Notes: generated from the sequence alone by a model not told the origin. A stretch of 64,000 bases of DNA from Stenotrophomonas tumulicola (GCF_014117215.1 NZ_JACGXS010000001.1:930001-994000), one strand, 5' to 3'. Counted from the stretch's first letter, positions 1-12,238 are shown. Program-made: numbers and translations.

Positions 1-1373
<1,373 letters not shown>

Positions 1374-1383
1374 TCGCCTGCGG

Positions 1384-1401
1384 CCCTGTGCGCCGACAGG
1401 G
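1384..1401. terminator. Hairpin between convergent genes
   Basis: Perfect 6-bp arms CCCTGT and ACAGGG around GCGCCG fill the 28-bp gap between the convergent ends of the small protein at 1373 and arsB at 1402. There is no clear T-run, so a bidirectional terminator is inferred from position and structure only. Confidence 0.45.
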
Positions 1402-2706
1402 TCATTGAGCGAGCGGCAGCCAAATCCAGAGAGCGACGAGCGTGGCCAACAGGACCGGGGGCGTGAGGATTAGCCCTACCTTCATGTACTGTCCCCACGT
1501 GATCCGTTGGCCCTTGCCGGCGAGGACGTGCAGCCACAGCAGGGTCGCGAGCGACCCAATTGGAGTGAGCTTGGGGCCAAGGTCGTTGCCCACGACGTTG
1601 GCATAGATCATCAATTCGCGGGTGGCGGCCGGAAGATTGGCCCCATCGATGGCCAGCGCGCCCACCAGCGTCGCCGGCATGTTGTTCATGATCGAAGCGA
1701 GGCCCGCCACTGCGAAGCCGGTACCGATCGTGGCCACAAAGGTTCCCTGCGCCGCCAGCCACTCAAGCACCGCACTTGCCGCCTTTGTCAGCCAGGCGTT
1801 GCCAAGCCCATAAACCACCAGATACATGCCAACCGAGAACAGCACGATCTGCCAGGGCGCACCGCGCAGAATCTTGGTCAGGGCCATGGTTGCGCCTCGG
1901 CCGCCTGTCGCCCAGCGACCTGCAATTGCCATCAGCACCAGCGCAGCCACACCCGTCACCAAGGCGATCGGGACGCCTAGCGGCCCGGTTACGAAGTAGG
2001 CAACGAGCAGTAATGCGAGCAGGGGCAAAGCGGCGCGGAAGACAGCCTTGTCGCGGATCGCTTGATGCGGCGCTTCAAGATCGTGGACCGGGTAGGTGCG
2101 AGGAATGTCGCGGCGGAACCAGAGCCACAGAACGATCAGCGTGGCGCCGACCGACACCAAATTCACCGGCACCATGACCGCTGCGTAGCGCCCGAACGAG
2201 ACGCCAAAGAAGTTCGCGGTGACGATGTTGACCAAGTTCGAGACAACGAGCGGCAGGCTGGCCGTATCAGCGATGAAACCGCATGCCACAGTGAACGCCA
2301 GCGCACTCGCAGGCGGGAAGTTCAAGCGCAACAGAATGGCCAGGACAATCGGCGTCAACAGGAGAGCCGCGCCATCGTTGGCGAACACTGCCGCGATCGC
2401 AGCGCCCAGCAAGACGATCAGTGGAAAGAGCTTCCGACCATTGCCGCCGCCCCAGCGGGCCACATGTAGGGCAGCCCATTCGAAGAAGCCGGCCGCGTCT
2501 AGGATGAGCGAGATGATGATGAGTGCGACGAAGGTGAACGTCGCATCCCAGACTATCCCCCACACCGTGGCGACGTCACCCCAACCGACGACGCCGGTGG
2601 CCAACGCTACTGCGGCGCCGGCGAGTGCCGACCAACCGATACCGAATCCGCGCGGCTGCCAGATGACGAATACAAGGGTGACGATGAAAATCGCGAGGGC
2701 AAGCAT
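1402..2706 (-). CDS. arsB: Arsenite/antimonite efflux permease ArsB
   Basis: Integral membrane pump that expels arsenite and antimonite. The 434-residue length fits ArsB (about 430), and about twelve hydrophobic segments run through it. The segment [14 protein letters not shown] matches the conserved ArsB/NhaD core, and [12 protein letters not shown] is typical of the second half. The start is taken as the ATG at 2706, because GGAG lies six bases before it; a TTG at 2721 is the alternative. It is the last gene of the ars operon, 18 bases after arsH. Confidence 0.93.
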   Translation of the reverse strand: MLALAIFIVTLVFVIWQPRGFGIGWSALAGAAVALATGVVGWGDVATVWGIVWDATFTFVALIIISLILDAAGFFEWAALHVARWGGGNGRKLFPLIVLLGAAIAAVFANDGAALLLTPIVLAILLRLNFPPASALAFTVACGFIADTASLPLVVSNLVNIVTANFFGVSFGRYAAVMVPVNLVSVGATLIVLWLWFRRDIPRTYPVHDLEAPHQAIRDKAVFRAALPLLALLLVAYFVTGPLGVPIALVTGVAALVLMAIAGRWATGGRGATMALTKILRGAPWQIVLFSVGMYLVVYGLGNAWLTKAASAVLEWLAAQGTFVATIGTGFAVAGLASIMNNMPATLVGALAIDGANLPAATRELMIYANVVGNDLGPKLTPIGSLATLLWLHVLAGKGQRITWGQYMKVGLILTPPVLLATLVALWIWLPLAQ

Positions 2707-2724
2707 GAAGCGCTCCGACAAGGG

Positions 2725-3450
2725 TTAGATGGAGCGCTGATTCACGCGCTTGGACAGTTCTTCGGCGCTCTCAACACGCTCGGAATAGCGATCGGTCAGA
2801 TACGCTGAGCGTCCACGCACCAGCCAGGTGAACTTCACCAACTCCTCGCATACGTCAGCAACGCGCTGATAGTACGCAGACGGCTTCATGCGCCCGTCCT
2901 CATCAAATTCCTGGAAGGCCTTGGCCACCGAGGACTGGTTCGGGATGGTGACCATGCGCATCCACCGGCCGAGTACGCGCAGCTGGTTTACCGCGTTGAA
3001 GCTCTGCGAGCCGCCGGACACCTGCATCACCGCCAAGGTTTTGCCCTGTGTTGGGCGCTTGGCGCCGTCGACCAGAGGAATCCAGTCGATCTGCGCCTTC
3101 ATGATTCCGGTCATGGCGCCGTGGCGTTCGGGGCTGACCCAAACCATGCCTTCGCACCAGTACGCGAGTTCGCGCAGCTCACTCACCTTCGGATGATCCG
3201 GGGTGGCTCCGTCAGGCAGTGGTAAGTCGTGCGGATCGAAGATCCGCACGTCGCAGCCGTACCAGCGCAAGAGTCGGCCGGCTTCTTCTGCCAGCAGCCG
3301 GGAATAAGAGCGTTCCCGCAGCGATCCATAGAGGATGAGGATCCGCGGTGGGTGCCTTGGCTCGCCGGGCCCAGCTAGTGCGTCAACGTCGATCGGTGCA
3401 AGTTGCGTTGCGTCGATGCTCGGCAGATCTACGGCAATGCGATCAATCAC
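2725..3450 (-). CDS. arsH: ArsH, NADPH-dependent FMN reductase (organoarsenical resistance)
   Basis: Flavoprotein that oxidises trivalent methyl- and aryl-arsenicals and reduces FMN with NADPH. The ArsH signature [12 protein letters not shown] follows a beta strand RILILY, and [19 protein letters not shown] is the flavin-binding region. A GTG at 3450 is chosen as start because it overlaps the arsC stop as GTGA. This gives 241 residues, right for ArsH; the longer open frame to 3549 would overlap arsC by about 100 bases. Third of four translationally coupled ars genes. Confidence 0.9.
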   Translation of the reverse strand: MIDRIAVDLPSIDATQLAPIDVDALAGPGEPRHPPRILILYGSLRERSYSRLLAEEAGRLLRWYGCDVRIFDPHDLPLPDGATPDHPKVSELRELAYWCEGMVWVSPERHGAMTGIMKAQIDWIPLVDGAKRPTQGKTLAVMQVSGGSQSFNAVNQLRVLGRWMRMVTIPNQSSVAKAFQEFDEDGRMKPSAYYQRVADVCEELVKFTWLVRGRSAYLTDRYSERVESAEELSKRVNQRSI

Positions 3451-3860
3451 GTCGACGCCCCGGCTGCGGTCACGATTTCGCCGTCTTCCTTGGTGAAGGA
3501 GGACACCGGGTTGTCGAGCAGCGCGAGCACCTTTTCGGACGGTCGGCACAGCGCCACGCCCCGGTCGGAAACAACGATGGGACGGTTGATCAGGATCGGG
3601 TGCGCCATCATCGCGTCCACCAGTTGTTCGTTGGTGAGCGCGGGATTATCCAAGCCCAGCTCAGCGTACGGTGTTCCCTTCTGGCGCAGGAGCTCACGAG
3701 GGGACATGCCCATCGCGGCGAGCAGCTCGACCAGCTTCTCGCGCGTGGGCGGCGCCTGCAGGTACTCGATGACCACCGGGTCTTCACCAGACTGGCGCAT
3801 CATTTCAAGGGTATTCCGAGACGTGCCGCAGGCCGGGTTATGGTAGATCGTCAGCGTCAT
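3447..3860 (-). CDS. arsC: Arsenate reductase, glutaredoxin-dependent type
   Basis: Reduces arsenate to arsenite with glutathione and glutaredoxin, feeding ArsB. The protein has 137 residues, with the catalytic cysteine in [16 protein letters not shown] (Cys11). The ArsC/Spx family segment [13 protein letters not shown] follows. Start and stop both overlap neighbours by four bases (ATGA upstream, GTGA downstream), so translation of the whole operon is coupled. It is mechanistically unrelated to the other reductase at 3857. Confidence 0.94.
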   Translation of the reverse strand: MTLTIYHNPACGTSRNTLEMMRQSGEDPVVIEYLQAPPTREKLVELLAAMGMSPRELLRQKGTPYAELGLDNPALTNEQLVDAMMAHPILINRPIVVSDRGVALCRPSEKVLALLDNPVSSFTKEDGEIVTAAGAST

Positions 3861-4405
3861 GATGATCCCTCAAGCCACGTCGGGTCGGGTCGGGGCGACG
3901 TGGCGCCCTCGAACTGCCCGATGTCGCTTACCTGCGCCGTCAAGGCCGCCCGCGACAGCGTGTGGATCGGTAGCGCGACGAACGCCTTGATGCGGTTCTC
4001 CATGTACACCAGCGCCTGCCGGAAGGCAGCGCGCTGCCACATGTCCCCGCGCGTTTCGTGGCTAGGGTCCTCGATGCCCCAGTGCCCGGTAACCGGCTGT
4101 CCTGGCCAGAACGGGCAGGCCTCGCCGGCGGCTTGGTCGCAGACGGTGAACACGAAATCCATGCGCGGGGCATCCGGCACTCCGAACTCGTCCCACGCCT
4201 TGGAGCGCAGGCCCTCGACTGGGTAGTCGGCCTGACGCAGCGTCTCGATTGCCAGAGGGTGGACCTCCCCCTTGGGGTGGCTGCCCGCGGAGAACGCATT
4301 GAAACGGCCATCGCCGATCTTGCGAAGGACGCTCTCGGCCAGGATCGAGCGGGCTGAATTACCGGTGCATAGGAACAGGACGTTAAAGGGCTGAGGAAAG
4401 CTCAT
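3857..4405 (-). CDS. arsC: Arsenate reductase, low-molecular-weight phosphatase type
   Basis: A second arsenate reductase from the LMW protein-tyrosine-phosphatase fold. The P-loop LFLCTGNSARS carries the nucleophile Cys13 and Arg19, with an FTVCDQA segment and a VTGHWGIEDPS stretch that supplies the general acid. Such enzymes use thioredoxin or mycothiol-type thiols. The ATG at 4405 overlaps the arsR stop (ATGA), giving 182 residues; the longer open frame to 4426 is not needed. Having two mechanistically different reductases in one operon gives redundancy in electron donor. Confidence 0.88.
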   Translation of the reverse strand: MSFPQPFNVLFLCTGNSARSILAESVLRKIGDGRFNAFSAGSHPKGEVHPLAIETLRQADYPVEGLRSKAWDEFGVPDAPRMDFVFTVCDQAAGEACPFWPGQPVTGHWGIEDPSHETRGDMWQRAAFRQALVYMENRIKAFVALPIHTLSRAALTAQVSDIGQFEGATSPRPDPTWLEGSS

Positions 4406-4749
4406 GCGCAGGTCTCCGCGGTACAAGGAGTGACGAGGTTATTGAGGGCGCCGCAGATGTCCGGATTCCCGGAACAGCAGTCCTCAGTGAGGAATTCAAG
4501 AAGCTGGCGCATGTCCTCGTAGCTGGCCGCGTACAGGACGCGCCGCCCGTCGCGCCAAGAGCGCAGAAGGCTCGCCCGCTCCAGGGTCGCAAGGTGAAAG
4601 CTCATGCGCGGTGGCGCAATCCCAAGCGCTTCGGCGATCTCGCCCGACGGCATGCCATTGGGGCCTGCGCGCACGAGCATCCTGAATGCGGCTAGGCGGT
4701 CGGAATGCGCAAGGGCAGACAGCGCTGAGACAGCAAAGTCATCTTTCAT
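4402..4749 (-). CDS. arsR: ArsR-family arsenic-responsive repressor
   Basis: A 115-residue winged-helix repressor. The helix-turn-helix covers SGEIAEALGIAPPRMSFHLATLERASLL, followed by the wing WRDGRRVLYA. There is no CxC in the recognition helix; instead a C-terminal cluster EDCCSGNPDIC and a final CTAETC supply thiols, as in the Acidithiobacillus-type ArsR that binds As(III) with C-terminal cysteines. The start is the ATG at 4749; a TTG at 4764 lies inside the probable operator. First gene of the ars operon and presumably autoregulated. Confidence 0.92.
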   Translation of the reverse strand: MKDDFAVSALSALAHSDRLAAFRMLVRAGPNGMPSGEIAEALGIAPPRMSFHLATLERASLLRSWRDGRRVLYAASYEDMRQLLEFLTEDCCSGNPDICGALNNLVTPCTAETCA

Positions 4750-4755
4750 AACTGC

Positions 4756-4782
4756 ACTATACAACTATTCTTGTAGAATCAA
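4756..4782 (-). promoter_or_regulatory. Probable ars operator/promoter
   Basis: An inverted repeat TACAA (4760-4764), six bases, TTGTA (4771-4775) lies just upstream of the arsR ATG in an AT-rich stretch, the only such patch between arsR and cusF. Position and symmetry fit an ArsR operator; binding is inferred. Confidence 0.5.
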
Positions 4783-4994
4783 AATGAGGTGGCGGACCCT
4801 CCGCCTCTACTCGGCGGAGCTGAGGAAGGTCGCCCGTGGCCGATGGCAACACCGTCCACGGCGAGCCTGTCTCGACATAGCGCCGCTCCTTCGCCATTTT
4901 CGCGAGGTCAGCTTCCAGGTGAAGCCAGTTAGTGGCCGACGCAGTTCTGGTCCGAGGGCGACACCGCCGCTCCTCGGATATCCCGCAGACCCAG

Positions 4995-5402
4995 CTACTG
5001 TGCAGGAGCGATTCGGGTGATCCTGGCCGTCATGCCTCGCGCCTCGAAATCGAACTGCACTTTCTGTCCGACCTCCACCGGAGCGATCAGCTCGGGCGAT
5101 GCCGTGAAGCCCATCGTCATAGCCGGCCAGTGCAGTGCCTCTACCGGGCCATGGGCGATGGTGATCTTGCCGGCAGCAATGTCGACGGACTCCACCGTGC
5201 CGGCGGCTGAAGCGTTTTTAGCCCTCTCGGGCGAAGCGGGTTTTTCCCGATCAGCCATCTGTGCATGTTCTGTGGCCGACATAGCCATGTTGTCAGCCGT
5301 CGCAGCGGAGCCATGGGTGGTCGCATCGTCATTGCTGGGTGCCTGCGAGCATGCTGCCAGCAGCAGTATCGCCAGGGTGGACGCGAAGGGCATCAGTTTC
5401 AT
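4995..5402 (-). CDS. cusF: CusF-like periplasmic copper-binding lipoprotein
   Basis: Small periplasmic metallochaperone that hands Cu(I)/Ag(I) to the Cus pump. It has 135 residues with a lipobox LLAAC, so it is probably lipid-anchored. The CusF core ITIAHGPVEALHWPAMTMGF contains the His, Trp and two Met residues that form the Cu(I) site. It lies 87 bases downstream of cusA and is probably the last gene of the same operon. A second CusF domain is fused to the cusB C-terminus. Confidence 0.92.
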   Translation of the reverse strand: MKLMPFASTLAILLLAACSQAPSNDDATTHGSAATADNMAMSATEHAQMADREKPASPERAKNASAAGTVESVDIAAGKITIAHGPVEALHWPAMTMGFTASPELIAPVEVGQKVQFDFEARGMTARITRIAPAQ

Positions 5403-5489
5403 CTGTTCTTACCTCGATTATTGAAGGGTGACTGCAGAGTCATGCGACGGCAACGCAGTCGGCCTGCCGCCACCGTTATAAAAGCAATT

Positions 5490-8400
5490 TCAATGTGGTC
5501 TTTGACACGTCGCGGCATCTGGCGGCGGTGCCGCGGGCGTGGTTCGTGACAAAGTGCGACCACGCAGCAGGCGATACGCGGCCGGAATCACCAGCATCGA
5601 CAGCAATGGCGCGGTGACCATCCCGCCGATCATCGGCGCGGCGATGCGTTGCATGACTTCCGACCCGGCACCGCCACCGATGAACAAGGGCAGCAGGCCG
5701 GCGAGGATCACGGCGACGGTCATGGCCTTGGGTCGCACGCGCAGCACCGCGCCTTCGCGGATGGCCGCCTCCAGCGTGGCGAGAGTCTCCGGTTCGCCCG
5801 CAGCGAGGCGCCGCTCCCAAGCGTGGCGCAGGTACAGCAGCATGATCACGCCGAACTCGGCGGCGACGCCGCCCAACGCGATGAAACCGATCATGGTTGC
5901 GATCGACATCGCGTGGCCGAGTCCCCAGATCAGCCACAGCCCGCCGACCAGCGCCAGCGGCACGCTCAGCAGAATGATGGCTGCCTCGCTGAAGCGGCGG
6001 AACACCAGGTAGATGAGCAGAAAGATGATCGCCAGAGCGGCCGGCACGACCCACTGCAACCGAGCCAGCGCCCGCGCCAGGTATTCGTACTGGCCCGACC
6101 ATGCAATGCCATAACCCGGCGGCAAGGTGATGTCCTTGGCGGTGCGCTGCTGCAGGTCCTTCACCACCGAACCGAGATCCCGGCCGGCGACATCGACGAA
6201 GATGTAACCGACCAGACGTCCGTTCTCGCTCTTGAGCATCGGCGGTCCGGGCGTCAGCGTCAGATCGGCCACTTGCCCCAGCGAGAGTTCCACGCCACCT
6301 GGAGCCACCAGTGGCAATTGCGCTAGCGCCGCCAGCGAATCGCGTTGCCCGCGGGGGTAGCGCAGCACAATGGGATAGCGCTCGCGGCCCTCGATGGTCT
6401 CGCCGATGGGATCGCCACCGACGACCGTGGCGATGAGCTGCTGCAGATCCGCCTGGCTCAAGCCGTAGCGGGCTGCGACTTCCGGACGGATGCTGACATC
6501 AACATAGCGACCGCCGGTCACGCGCTCGGCCAACGCGGAACTCACACCGGGCACCGTTCTCGCGAGGCGTTCAAGTTCGCTGCTGATCTGCTCGATAACC
6601 CGGGTGTCCGGCCCCGACACCTTGATCCCGATCGGGCTCTTGATGCCGGTGGCAAGCATGTCAATGCGGTTGCGGATCGGTGGCACCCACAGGTTCGTCA
6701 GACCCGGCACCTTCACCGCCGCATCAAGTTCAGCACGCAACTTGTCCATGGTCATGCCAGGCCGCCATTGATCGCGCGGCTTGAACGTCACCGTGGTCTC
6801 GAACATCTCGATCGGCGCCGGGTCGGTTGCGGTATCGGCACGGCCGGCCTTGCCGAACACGTGCGCGACCTCGGGCACGGTCTTGATCATGCGGTCGGAA
6901 AGCTGCAGCAACTGACCGGACTTTCCCGCCGACAACCCCGGCAGCGCTGTGGGCATGTACAACAACGTGCCCTCGTCGAGCGGCGGCATGAACTCGCTGC
7001 CGATGCGCGCATAGGGAACGGCAGTGAGCAGCAGCAACAATCCGCTCAAACCCAGCGTCAGGCGCGGGTGCCGCAGGACCCAGTCCAGCACCGGCCGGTA
7101 GCCGGCGATCAGCACGCGATTGACGGGGTTGGCCTGCTCGGGACGGATGTGGCCGCGGATCAGGTAACCCATCAGCACCGGGATCAGGGTCACCGACAAA
7201 CCGGCCGCCGCCGCCATCGCATAGGTCTTGGTGTAGGCCAGCGGGGAGAACAGCCGGCCCTCCTGCGACTGCAGCGCGAACACCGGCACGAACGACAAGG
7301 TGATCACCAGCAGGCTTGCGAACAGTGCCGGACCGACCTCGATGGCCGACGCGGCCATCAGATCCCAGCGTTCCTCGCCCTCCGGGTCACGACCGTTGGT
7401 TTCGCGCCAATGCTCCAGATGCTTGTGCGCGTTCTCGATCATCACCACGGCACCGTCGACCATCGCGCCAATCGCGATGGCGATGCCGCCCAACGACAGC
7501 AGGTTCGCGGTGATGCCCTGGTAGCGCATCACGATGAACGCGGCCAGCACGCCAAGCGGCAGCGTGATCACCGCGACCAGTGCCGAACGCAGGTGCCAAA
7601 GAAACAGAGCGCACACCAGCGCCACCACCAGGAACTCCTCGCCCAGCTTGTGGGTGAGATTGCGTACGGCCCCATGGATGAGCTCGGAGCGGTCATAGAC
7701 CGGCACGATCTCCACGCCCTCCGGCAGGCTGGCTTGCAACTGCTTCAGTCTTGCCTTGACGTTCTCGATCGCGCTCAACGCATCCTTACCGGTGCGCAGC
7801 ACGATCACGCCACCGGCGACTTCGCCCTCGCCGTCGAGTTCGGCGATGCCGCGGCGGAAGGTCGGGCCACGGGTGATGGTGGCCACTTCGCCCAGCAGGA
7901 CGGGCACGCCGGCGGCGGTGCTGCTGAGGGGGACGCGCTCGAAATCCTCGCGGCTGCGCAGGTAGCCCTCGCTGCGCACCATCAGTTCGGCCTCGCCCTG
8001 TTCGATCACCGAGCCGCCGGTGGCACCGTTGGCCGCATCCACCGCCGCGATCACCTGCGCCACGGTGAGGTCGCGGGCCGCCAGTGCCTGCGGGTCGGGC
8101 ACGATCTGCCAAGCGCGCACCATGCCGCCGACGCTGGCGACCTCGGCCACGTCGGGCACGGTCTTCAACTCGTAGCGCAGGAACCAGTCCTGCAGCGCCC
8201 GCAACTGGCCCAGGTCATGCTGGCCGGTGCGGTCCACCAAGGCGTACTCGTAGATCCAGCCCAAGCCCGTGGCGTCGGGCCCAAGGGCCGGACTGACGTC
8301 TGGAGGCAATTGATCGCGGACCTGGCTCAGGTACTCCAGTACGCGCGAGCGCGCCCAGTACAAGTCGGTGTCGTCGTCGAACAGGATGTAGACGTAGGAG

Positions 8401-8669
8401 TCTCCGAAGAACGAGAACCCACGCACGGCGGTGACGCCGGGCACCGACAACATCGTCGTGGTCAGTGGATAGGTGACCTGGTCTTCGACGATGCGGGGCG
8501 TCTGGCCGGGCCATTGGGTGCGGATGATGACCTGGGTGTCGGACAGGTCGGGCAGCGCATCCAGCGGTGTGTGTAGCGCCGACCACAGGCCGGCGGCAGC
8601 CAGCAGCACGGCCGCCATCAGCACGAGGGCGCGGTTGGCGATGGAGGCGCGGATCAGGTGGGCGATCAT
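5490..8669 (-). CDS. cusA: CusA, Cu(I)/Ag(I) RND efflux permease
   Basis: Full-length (1059 residues) inner-membrane pump of the CusCBA complex. Family markers are [17 protein letters not shown] near the N-terminus, [19 protein letters not shown] in the fourth transmembrane region, and [18 protein letters not shown], which carries one of the conserved export methionines. The start overlaps the cusB stop (ATGA). A paralogue with a disrupted frame lies at 27135-30538. Next gene is cusF. Confidence 0.96.
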   Translation of the reverse strand: MIAHLIRASIANRALVLMAAVLLAAAGLWSALHTPLDALPDLSDTQVIIRTQWPGQTPRIVEDQVTYPLTTTMLSVPGVTAVRGFSFFGDSYVYILFDDDTDLYWARSRVLEYLSQVRDQLPPDVSPALGPDATGLGWIYEYALVDRTGQHDLGQLRALQDWFLRYELKTVPDVAEVASVGGMVRAWQIVPDPQALAARDLTVAQVIAAVDAANGATGGSVIEQGEAELMVRSEGYLRSREDFERVPLSSTAAGVPVLLGEVATITRGPTFRRGIAELDGEGEVAGGVIVLRTGKDALSAIENVKARLKQLQASLPEGVEIVPVYDRSELIHGAVRNLTHKLGEEFLVVALVCALFLWHLRSALVAVITLPLGVLAAFIVMRYQGITANLLSLGGIAIAIGAMVDGAVVMIENAHKHLEHWRETNGRDPEGEERWDLMAASAIEVGPALFASLLVITLSFVPVFALQSQEGRLFSPLAYTKTYAMAAAAGLSVTLIPVLMGYLIRGHIRPEQANPVNRVLIAGYRPVLDWVLRHPRLTLGLSGLLLLLTAVPYARIGSEFMPPLDEGTLLYMPTALPGLSAGKSGQLLQLSDRMIKTVPEVAHVFGKAGRADTATDPAPIEMFETTVTFKPRDQWRPGMTMDKLRAELDAAVKVPGLTNLWVPPIRNRIDMLATGIKSPIGIKVSGPDTRVIEQISSELERLARTVPGVSSALAERVTGGRYVDVSIRPEVAARYGLSQADLQQLIATVVGGDPIGETIEGRERYPIVLRYPRGQRDSLAALAQLPLVAPGGVELSLGQVADLTLTPGPPMLKSENGRLVGYIFVDVAGRDLGSVVKDLQQRTAKDITLPPGYGIAWSGQYEYLARALARLQWVVPAALAIIFLLIYLVFRRFSEAAIILLSVPLALVGGLWLIWGLGHAMSIATMIGFIALGGVAAEFGVIMLLYLRHAWERRLAAGEPETLATLEAAIREGAVLRVRPKAMTVAVILAGLLPLFIGGGAGSEVMQRIAAPMIGGMVTAPLLSMLVIPAAYRLLRGRTLSRTTPAAPPPDAATCQRPH

Positions 8670-10150
8670 GGTTGATCTCCCGCGCGTTCTCCGATCGGCT
8701 CAAGCCGTTCCACCGTCAGTCCCTTGGCGTCGGAGCGGACAAAGGCGTGTACGCGGTCGCCAGTCTGGATGTCCTTGGCCACGTCCGGATTGGCCAGCGG
8801 AAAAGCCATCGTCATGCCCGGCATGTTCAGCGTCGCGAACGGGCCGTGGTCGAGGGTGATCTGTCCGCCGGCGATGGACTCGACGGTGGCCTCAGTCTCG
8901 TGCAGGACCGCTTGGCCCGCGGCTTCGGGCGCCTTGGCCGTTTCAAGACGTCCGAGCAATCCCGACAAACTGGCCTCCGAGTCGATCAGGAACTGGCCCG
9001 ACACGACCACGCGCTCGCCGCCCTTGAGCCCGGCGAGGATTTCGGTGCGGCCACCGCCACTGCGGCCGGTGCGCACGCGCACCGGCTGGAAGCCGCCCTT
9101 GGCGTCCTGCACGATCACCCGACTGTCCGTGCCGGTGGCGATCAGCGCTTCGGTGGGCACCAGTGGTACCGGTGCGCCGCCTTCGGGCTGCACCGTCACC
9201 TCGGCAAACATGCCCGGCGCCAGCGCGCCGTCGGGATTGCGCAGCACGATCCGGGCCTGCTGCGTGCGGCTTGCCGTATCGACTTGCGGCAGCAGGGTTT
9301 CGACTTCGCCTGCGAAGGTCTGCCCCGGAAACGCGCTGACGACCGCCTCGACCGGCGTGCCCGGTCGCAACCGCGCCGCATCGGCCTGCGGGATCGCCGC
9401 CTCCAGCCACAGCGTGGCCGTGCCGTTGACGCGGAACAGCGGTGTGCCGGGCATCACCGTCTGGCCTTCGCGGGCTAGCACTTCGGTGACCACGCCGTCG
9501 TGCGGTGCGCTCAAGGTCACGCTGCCGTCGCGGCCCAGGCCGCCGGGCACGCCGAGTACGCGCAGCCGTTGCTGCGCGGCCGACTGCAGTTCCCGTGCCG
9601 ACGCGGACTGCGCATGGCGCAGCGCCTGCGCTTCGGCCAGCGCACTGCTCCATCCTGGTGCCAGCAACGCCGCCAGCGGCTGACCCCGTGCGACCCTCGT
9701 GTACGGGGCCTTGACTTGCACCCGGCTCACCAGGCCTTCGGTCACCGCGCTAACCACGGCTTCCCGGCGAAGATCCCAGGCCAGCGTGCCTGGCACGCGC
9801 ATCGTCGCCGCCAACCGGCCGACCTCGACTTCCTCGGTGCGGATGCCCACGCTCTGCCGCAGGCCCGGGTCGATGTTGACGCCACCGCCGGCCACTTCGT
9901 CGGCGTACTTCGGCACCAGTTGCATGTCCATGAAGGGCGACTTGCCCGGCTTGTCGAAGTGCTGGTCTGGCACCATCGGGTCGTACCAGTACAGCGCTTT
10001 GCGCTCGCCAGCAGCGGTCGCCGGTGCATCGGCTATCGCCATGTCGTGGTCGCTTCCGCGCTGGGCCCACCAGTAACCACCGGCGAGGCCGGCCACCAGC
10101 AGTGCGGCCGCTGCGGCGATCATCGCCACTCGATTCATCGTGTACGTCAT
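8666..10150 (-). CDS. cusB: CusB, periplasmic adaptor with C-terminal CusF domain
   Basis: Membrane-fusion protein linking CusA to the outer-membrane channel. It has 494 residues from the ATG at 10150 that overlaps the cusC stop; the longer open frame to 10270 would lie inside cusC. In order: one N-terminal membrane anchor, a heavy-metal-binding domain (YWYDPMVP, then [10 protein letters not shown]), the barrel-sandwich and hairpin domain, then a CusF-like Cu(I) domain at the end ([13 protein letters not shown]). The fused CusF module suggests direct metal transfer to the pump. Confidence 0.94.
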   Translation of the reverse strand: MTYTMNRVAMIAAAAALLVAGLAGGYWWAQRGSDHDMAIADAPATAAGERKALYWYDPMVPDQHFDKPGKSPFMDMQLVPKYADEVAGGGVNIDPGLRQSVGIRTEEVEVGRLAATMRVPGTLAWDLRREAVVSAVTEGLVSRVQVKAPYTRVARGQPLAALLAPGWSSALAEAQALRHAQSASARELQSAAQQRLRVLGVPGGLGRDGSVTLSAPHDGVVTEVLAREGQTVMPGTPLFRVNGTATLWLEAAIPQADAARLRPGTPVEAVVSAFPGQTFAGEVETLLPQVDTASRTQQARIVLRNPDGALAPGMFAEVTVQPEGGAPVPLVPTEALIATGTDSRVIVQDAKGGFQPVRVRTGRSGGGRTEILAGLKGGERVVVSGQFLIDSEASLSGLLGRLETAKAPEAAGQAVLHETEATVESIAGGQITLDHGPFATLNMPGMTMAFPLANPDVAKDIQTGDRVHAFVRSDAKGLTVERLEPIGERAGDQP

Positions 10151-11457
10151 GGCGAGCGTTCCTCTTCGGGCAGCAGATAGGCCAGCGCCGCCCAGGCGCG
10201 GCCGAGTTCGCCCAGGTGGCGGGCGTGCATCACGTGCAGTTCGATTTCGTCGCGGCGCGCTTCGAGCCACGGTTGCAGGTCGGCGCCGGCGGCGTAGGCG
10301 GCCAGCGCGGTCTTCGCGCGGTCACGGGCCAGCGGGAGCGACTCGGTTTCCTTGCGCGCCACCTGCCGCTTGAGTCCTTCCCATTCGGCCAGGGTCATGC
10401 GCACGCGCTCGGCCTGTGCACGACGGGCGTCCTCGCGTTCGGCGGCCACCGTGTCCAGTTCGGCACGCCGCGCGGCCACGCCGCGGTCCTGCCGGTTGCG
10501 CGGGAACAACGGCAGATCGATCGCGAACTCGACCATCAGCATGTCGCTGCGTGGCAGGCCTTCGGGCGTGCGTTCGCGCTGCCCGTAAGTCACGCCGAGG
10601 CTCCAGTCCGGCCGCTTCTCGGCAATGGCAGCATCGACTTGCGCTTCGGCGATGGTCTCGCGGGAGTGCCAAGGCAGAAGTGGCCCTTGTCGATCGACCG
10701 AGGCCACCAGCGTGGCTGGGGCAACCGGCAGCGTCATCAGCTCGGGCGGTGCGCCCTCGATGCGAAGCGCCATCGGTTCTTCGCCCAACCAGCGTGCCAA
10801 GCTGGCACGCGCGGCTTCCAACGACGCCTCGGCGTCGTCGATGCGGTTTTCCACTTCCAGCGCGGCGTTTTGCGTCGCCATCGCGTCGACCGCCGAACCG
10901 GTGCCGCCGGCGAGCCGTGCCTTGGCGGAGCGAACGGCTATGCCGGTTGGTTCGCGCAGGGCCTGCAACGCCGTGACTTCTCGTTGCGCCGCCCACTGGG
11001 CGATCCAGGCTCGCGCCACGGCCTGTCGCACGGCGAGTCGTTCGGCCACCGACAGCGCCTGTGCCTGCTCGACGGTGCGGTCGGCGACCGCCTGGCGTGC
11101 CTGACGCTTGGCATGAGCCGGAAAGTCTTGCATCACGCCGATCTGCTTCATGGTCATGAAGTCGGCGCTGGCGTCGAACGCGTCGGCGCCCGTTACCGGT
11201 AGATTGGCGACGCCCAGCGTCAACCTAGGGTCGGGCAAGGCCGCCGCGCGGACGGCTTCTTCCTGGCTGGCCGCAATCTGCGACTGACGCGCCTGGAGCA
11301 TCGGGGCGCGCTCGGCCGCCAAGCGTACCGCGTCATCGAATGTGATGCTGGCCGTAGCAGACCAGGCAGGAGCGACGGCAAACAAGCCGAAAGCGAGCAC
11401 CCAGACGCGCAAACGGCAAATGCTGCACCGGTGGTGCAGCGGGGAAGAAAACGACAT
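10147..11457 (-). CDS. cusC: CusC-like outer-membrane channel (TolC family)
   Basis: Outer-membrane factor of the Cus tripartite pump, 436 residues with a signal peptide ending near PAWSATA. The repeated alpha-helical TolC pattern is visible (ALPDPRLTLGVANLP, and later RSDMLMVEFAIDLPLFPRN). The start is the ATG at 11457, because GGAGG lies just before it; the GTG at 11472 is an in-frame alternative. It is the first structural gene after the leader ORF and hairpin. Confidence 0.92.
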   Translation of the reverse strand: MSFSSPLHHRCSICRLRVWVLAFGLFAVAPAWSATASITFDDAVRLAAERAPMLQARQSQIAASQEEAVRAAALPDPRLTLGVANLPVTGADAFDASADFMTMKQIGVMQDFPAHAKRQARQAVADRTVEQAQALSVAERLAVRQAVARAWIAQWAAQREVTALQALREPTGIAVRSAKARLAGGTGSAVDAMATQNAALEVENRIDDAEASLEAARASLARWLGEEPMALRIEGAPPELMTLPVAPATLVASVDRQGPLLPWHSRETIAEAQVDAAIAEKRPDWSLGVTYGQRERTPEGLPRSDMLMVEFAIDLPLFPRNRQDRGVAARRAELDTVAAEREDARRAQAERVRMTLAEWEGLKRQVARKETESLPLARDRAKTALAAYAAGADLQPWLEARRDEIELHVMHARHLGELGRAWAALAYLLPEEERSP

Positions 11458-11482
11458 GAGACCTCCGAACACGCAACGACGA

Positions 11483-11506
11483 GCGCGCCGGCGGATCCGG
11501 CAGCGC
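11483..11506 (-). promoter_or_regulatory. Hairpin between leader ORF and cusC
   Basis: Arms GCGCGCCGG and CCGGC-a-GCGC (one bulged base) around CGGAT give a 9-bp GC stem in the 71-bp gap after the leader ORF and 26 bases before cusC. No T-run follows. It may act as an attenuator or ribosome-site control element; compare the hairpin at the same place in the second cus locus (33376). Confidence 0.5.
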
Positions 11507-11528
11507 GGGGACGAGTTACGTTGGGGGT

Positions 11529-11921
11529 CTAGATCTGCAGGCTACAGAAGCGCTGCGCCGGCGGCGGGTCGGACCGGCAGGTGGGCACGTCTTCGTAGTA
11601 CTGGGCTTCAACCGGCGGCAGTAAGGCCGCGGTCAACGCGAAGTGCACCGGCGGCAGGCCGAGCGACGGCACCTGTGGCGCTTTGAGGTCTTGGCTGGTG
11701 ACGTGATCCCGCAGACAATGCTGGTCGCACAGGGCCGGTACCTGCGGATCGGGCATTTCCATGCCTTCGCAACCGGCCATGACCATCCGCGGTTCCAGTG
11801 GCGTTTCGCTGACGGGACACGCATAGGCGGCCAGCGCGATTTGCTGGAACAACAGCGCCAGCAATGCCAGCCAAGCAAAGCGCAGACGGAGCGAACGGGT
11901 CCGGAACGCGCGCAGCTTCAT
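11529..11921 (-). CDS. Exported Cys-rich leader protein of the cus operon
   Basis: A 130-residue protein with a clear signal peptide (WLALLALLFQQIALAAYA) followed by scattered cysteines, including CDQHC (C-x3-C). Its C-terminus is proline-rich and Cys-containing (DPPPAQRFCSLQI). I do not recognise a catalytic domain. The start is MKLRAF at 11921; upstream codons to 11960 do not look translated. It precedes cusC with a hairpin between, and a frameshifted paralogue has the same place in the second cus locus. Layout resembles CutF-type copper-sensing leader proteins, by inference. Confidence 0.7.
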   Translation of the reverse strand: MKLRAFRTRSLRLRFAWLALLALLFQQIALAAYACPVSETPLEPRMVMAGCEGMEMPDPQVPALCDQHCLRDHVTSQDLKAPQVPSLGLPPVHFALTAALLPPVEAQYYEDVPTCRSDPPPAQRFCSLQI

Positions 11922-11957
11922 CGGCGACCCGCGCAGGGCAACACGACCACCCGAGCA

Positions 11958-12238
11958 CACGGGCGTTGGTTACGCGTAAGAGGGGCCAAGGAAGAGAGCA
12001 TTGCGATTGAGCATAGCTCTGCGAGTGCTTGCTTGGAAGCGCGGTACATGCCGGAAGTTCACGGAATGGTGGTTTCGTACTGCTTGACGTCTGTCTGACG
12101 GGCCCAACGGGGTATCACGCGGGATAATTCAATATTATCCCGTATAACTATTTTCGCCGACGAGCGGTCGTCTACCTGCTTTAATAGTATGTAATTACAT
12201 GGTATGTAATACATTACGAAATAAAGTGGGGTGGCACG
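11958..12238. promoter_or_regulatory. Palindrome-rich regulatory region upstream of kfrA-like gene
   Basis: No gene. An AT-rich stretch holds a perfect inverted repeat CGGGATAAT / ATTATCCCG (12120-12142, 5-base spacer), a 12-bp palindrome ATGTAATTACAT (12189-12200) and a related 11-mer ATGTAATACAT (12204-12214) ending 24 bases before the kfrA-like start. These look like operator sites for an autoregulated KfrA-type protein, and the promoter of the cus leader must also lie here. Confidence 0.55.

Noticed and set aside
4765..4994. Open minus frame reading NWLHLEADLAKMAKERRY between arsR and cusF
   Set aside because: Some protein character, but no start codon, no ribosome site and no recognisable family; left as intergenic.
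6345..8576. 743-codon open frame on the + strand opposite cusA
   Set aside because: His/Arg/Gln-rich low-complexity translation with no domain; a GC-driven shadow of the cusA gene on the other strand.
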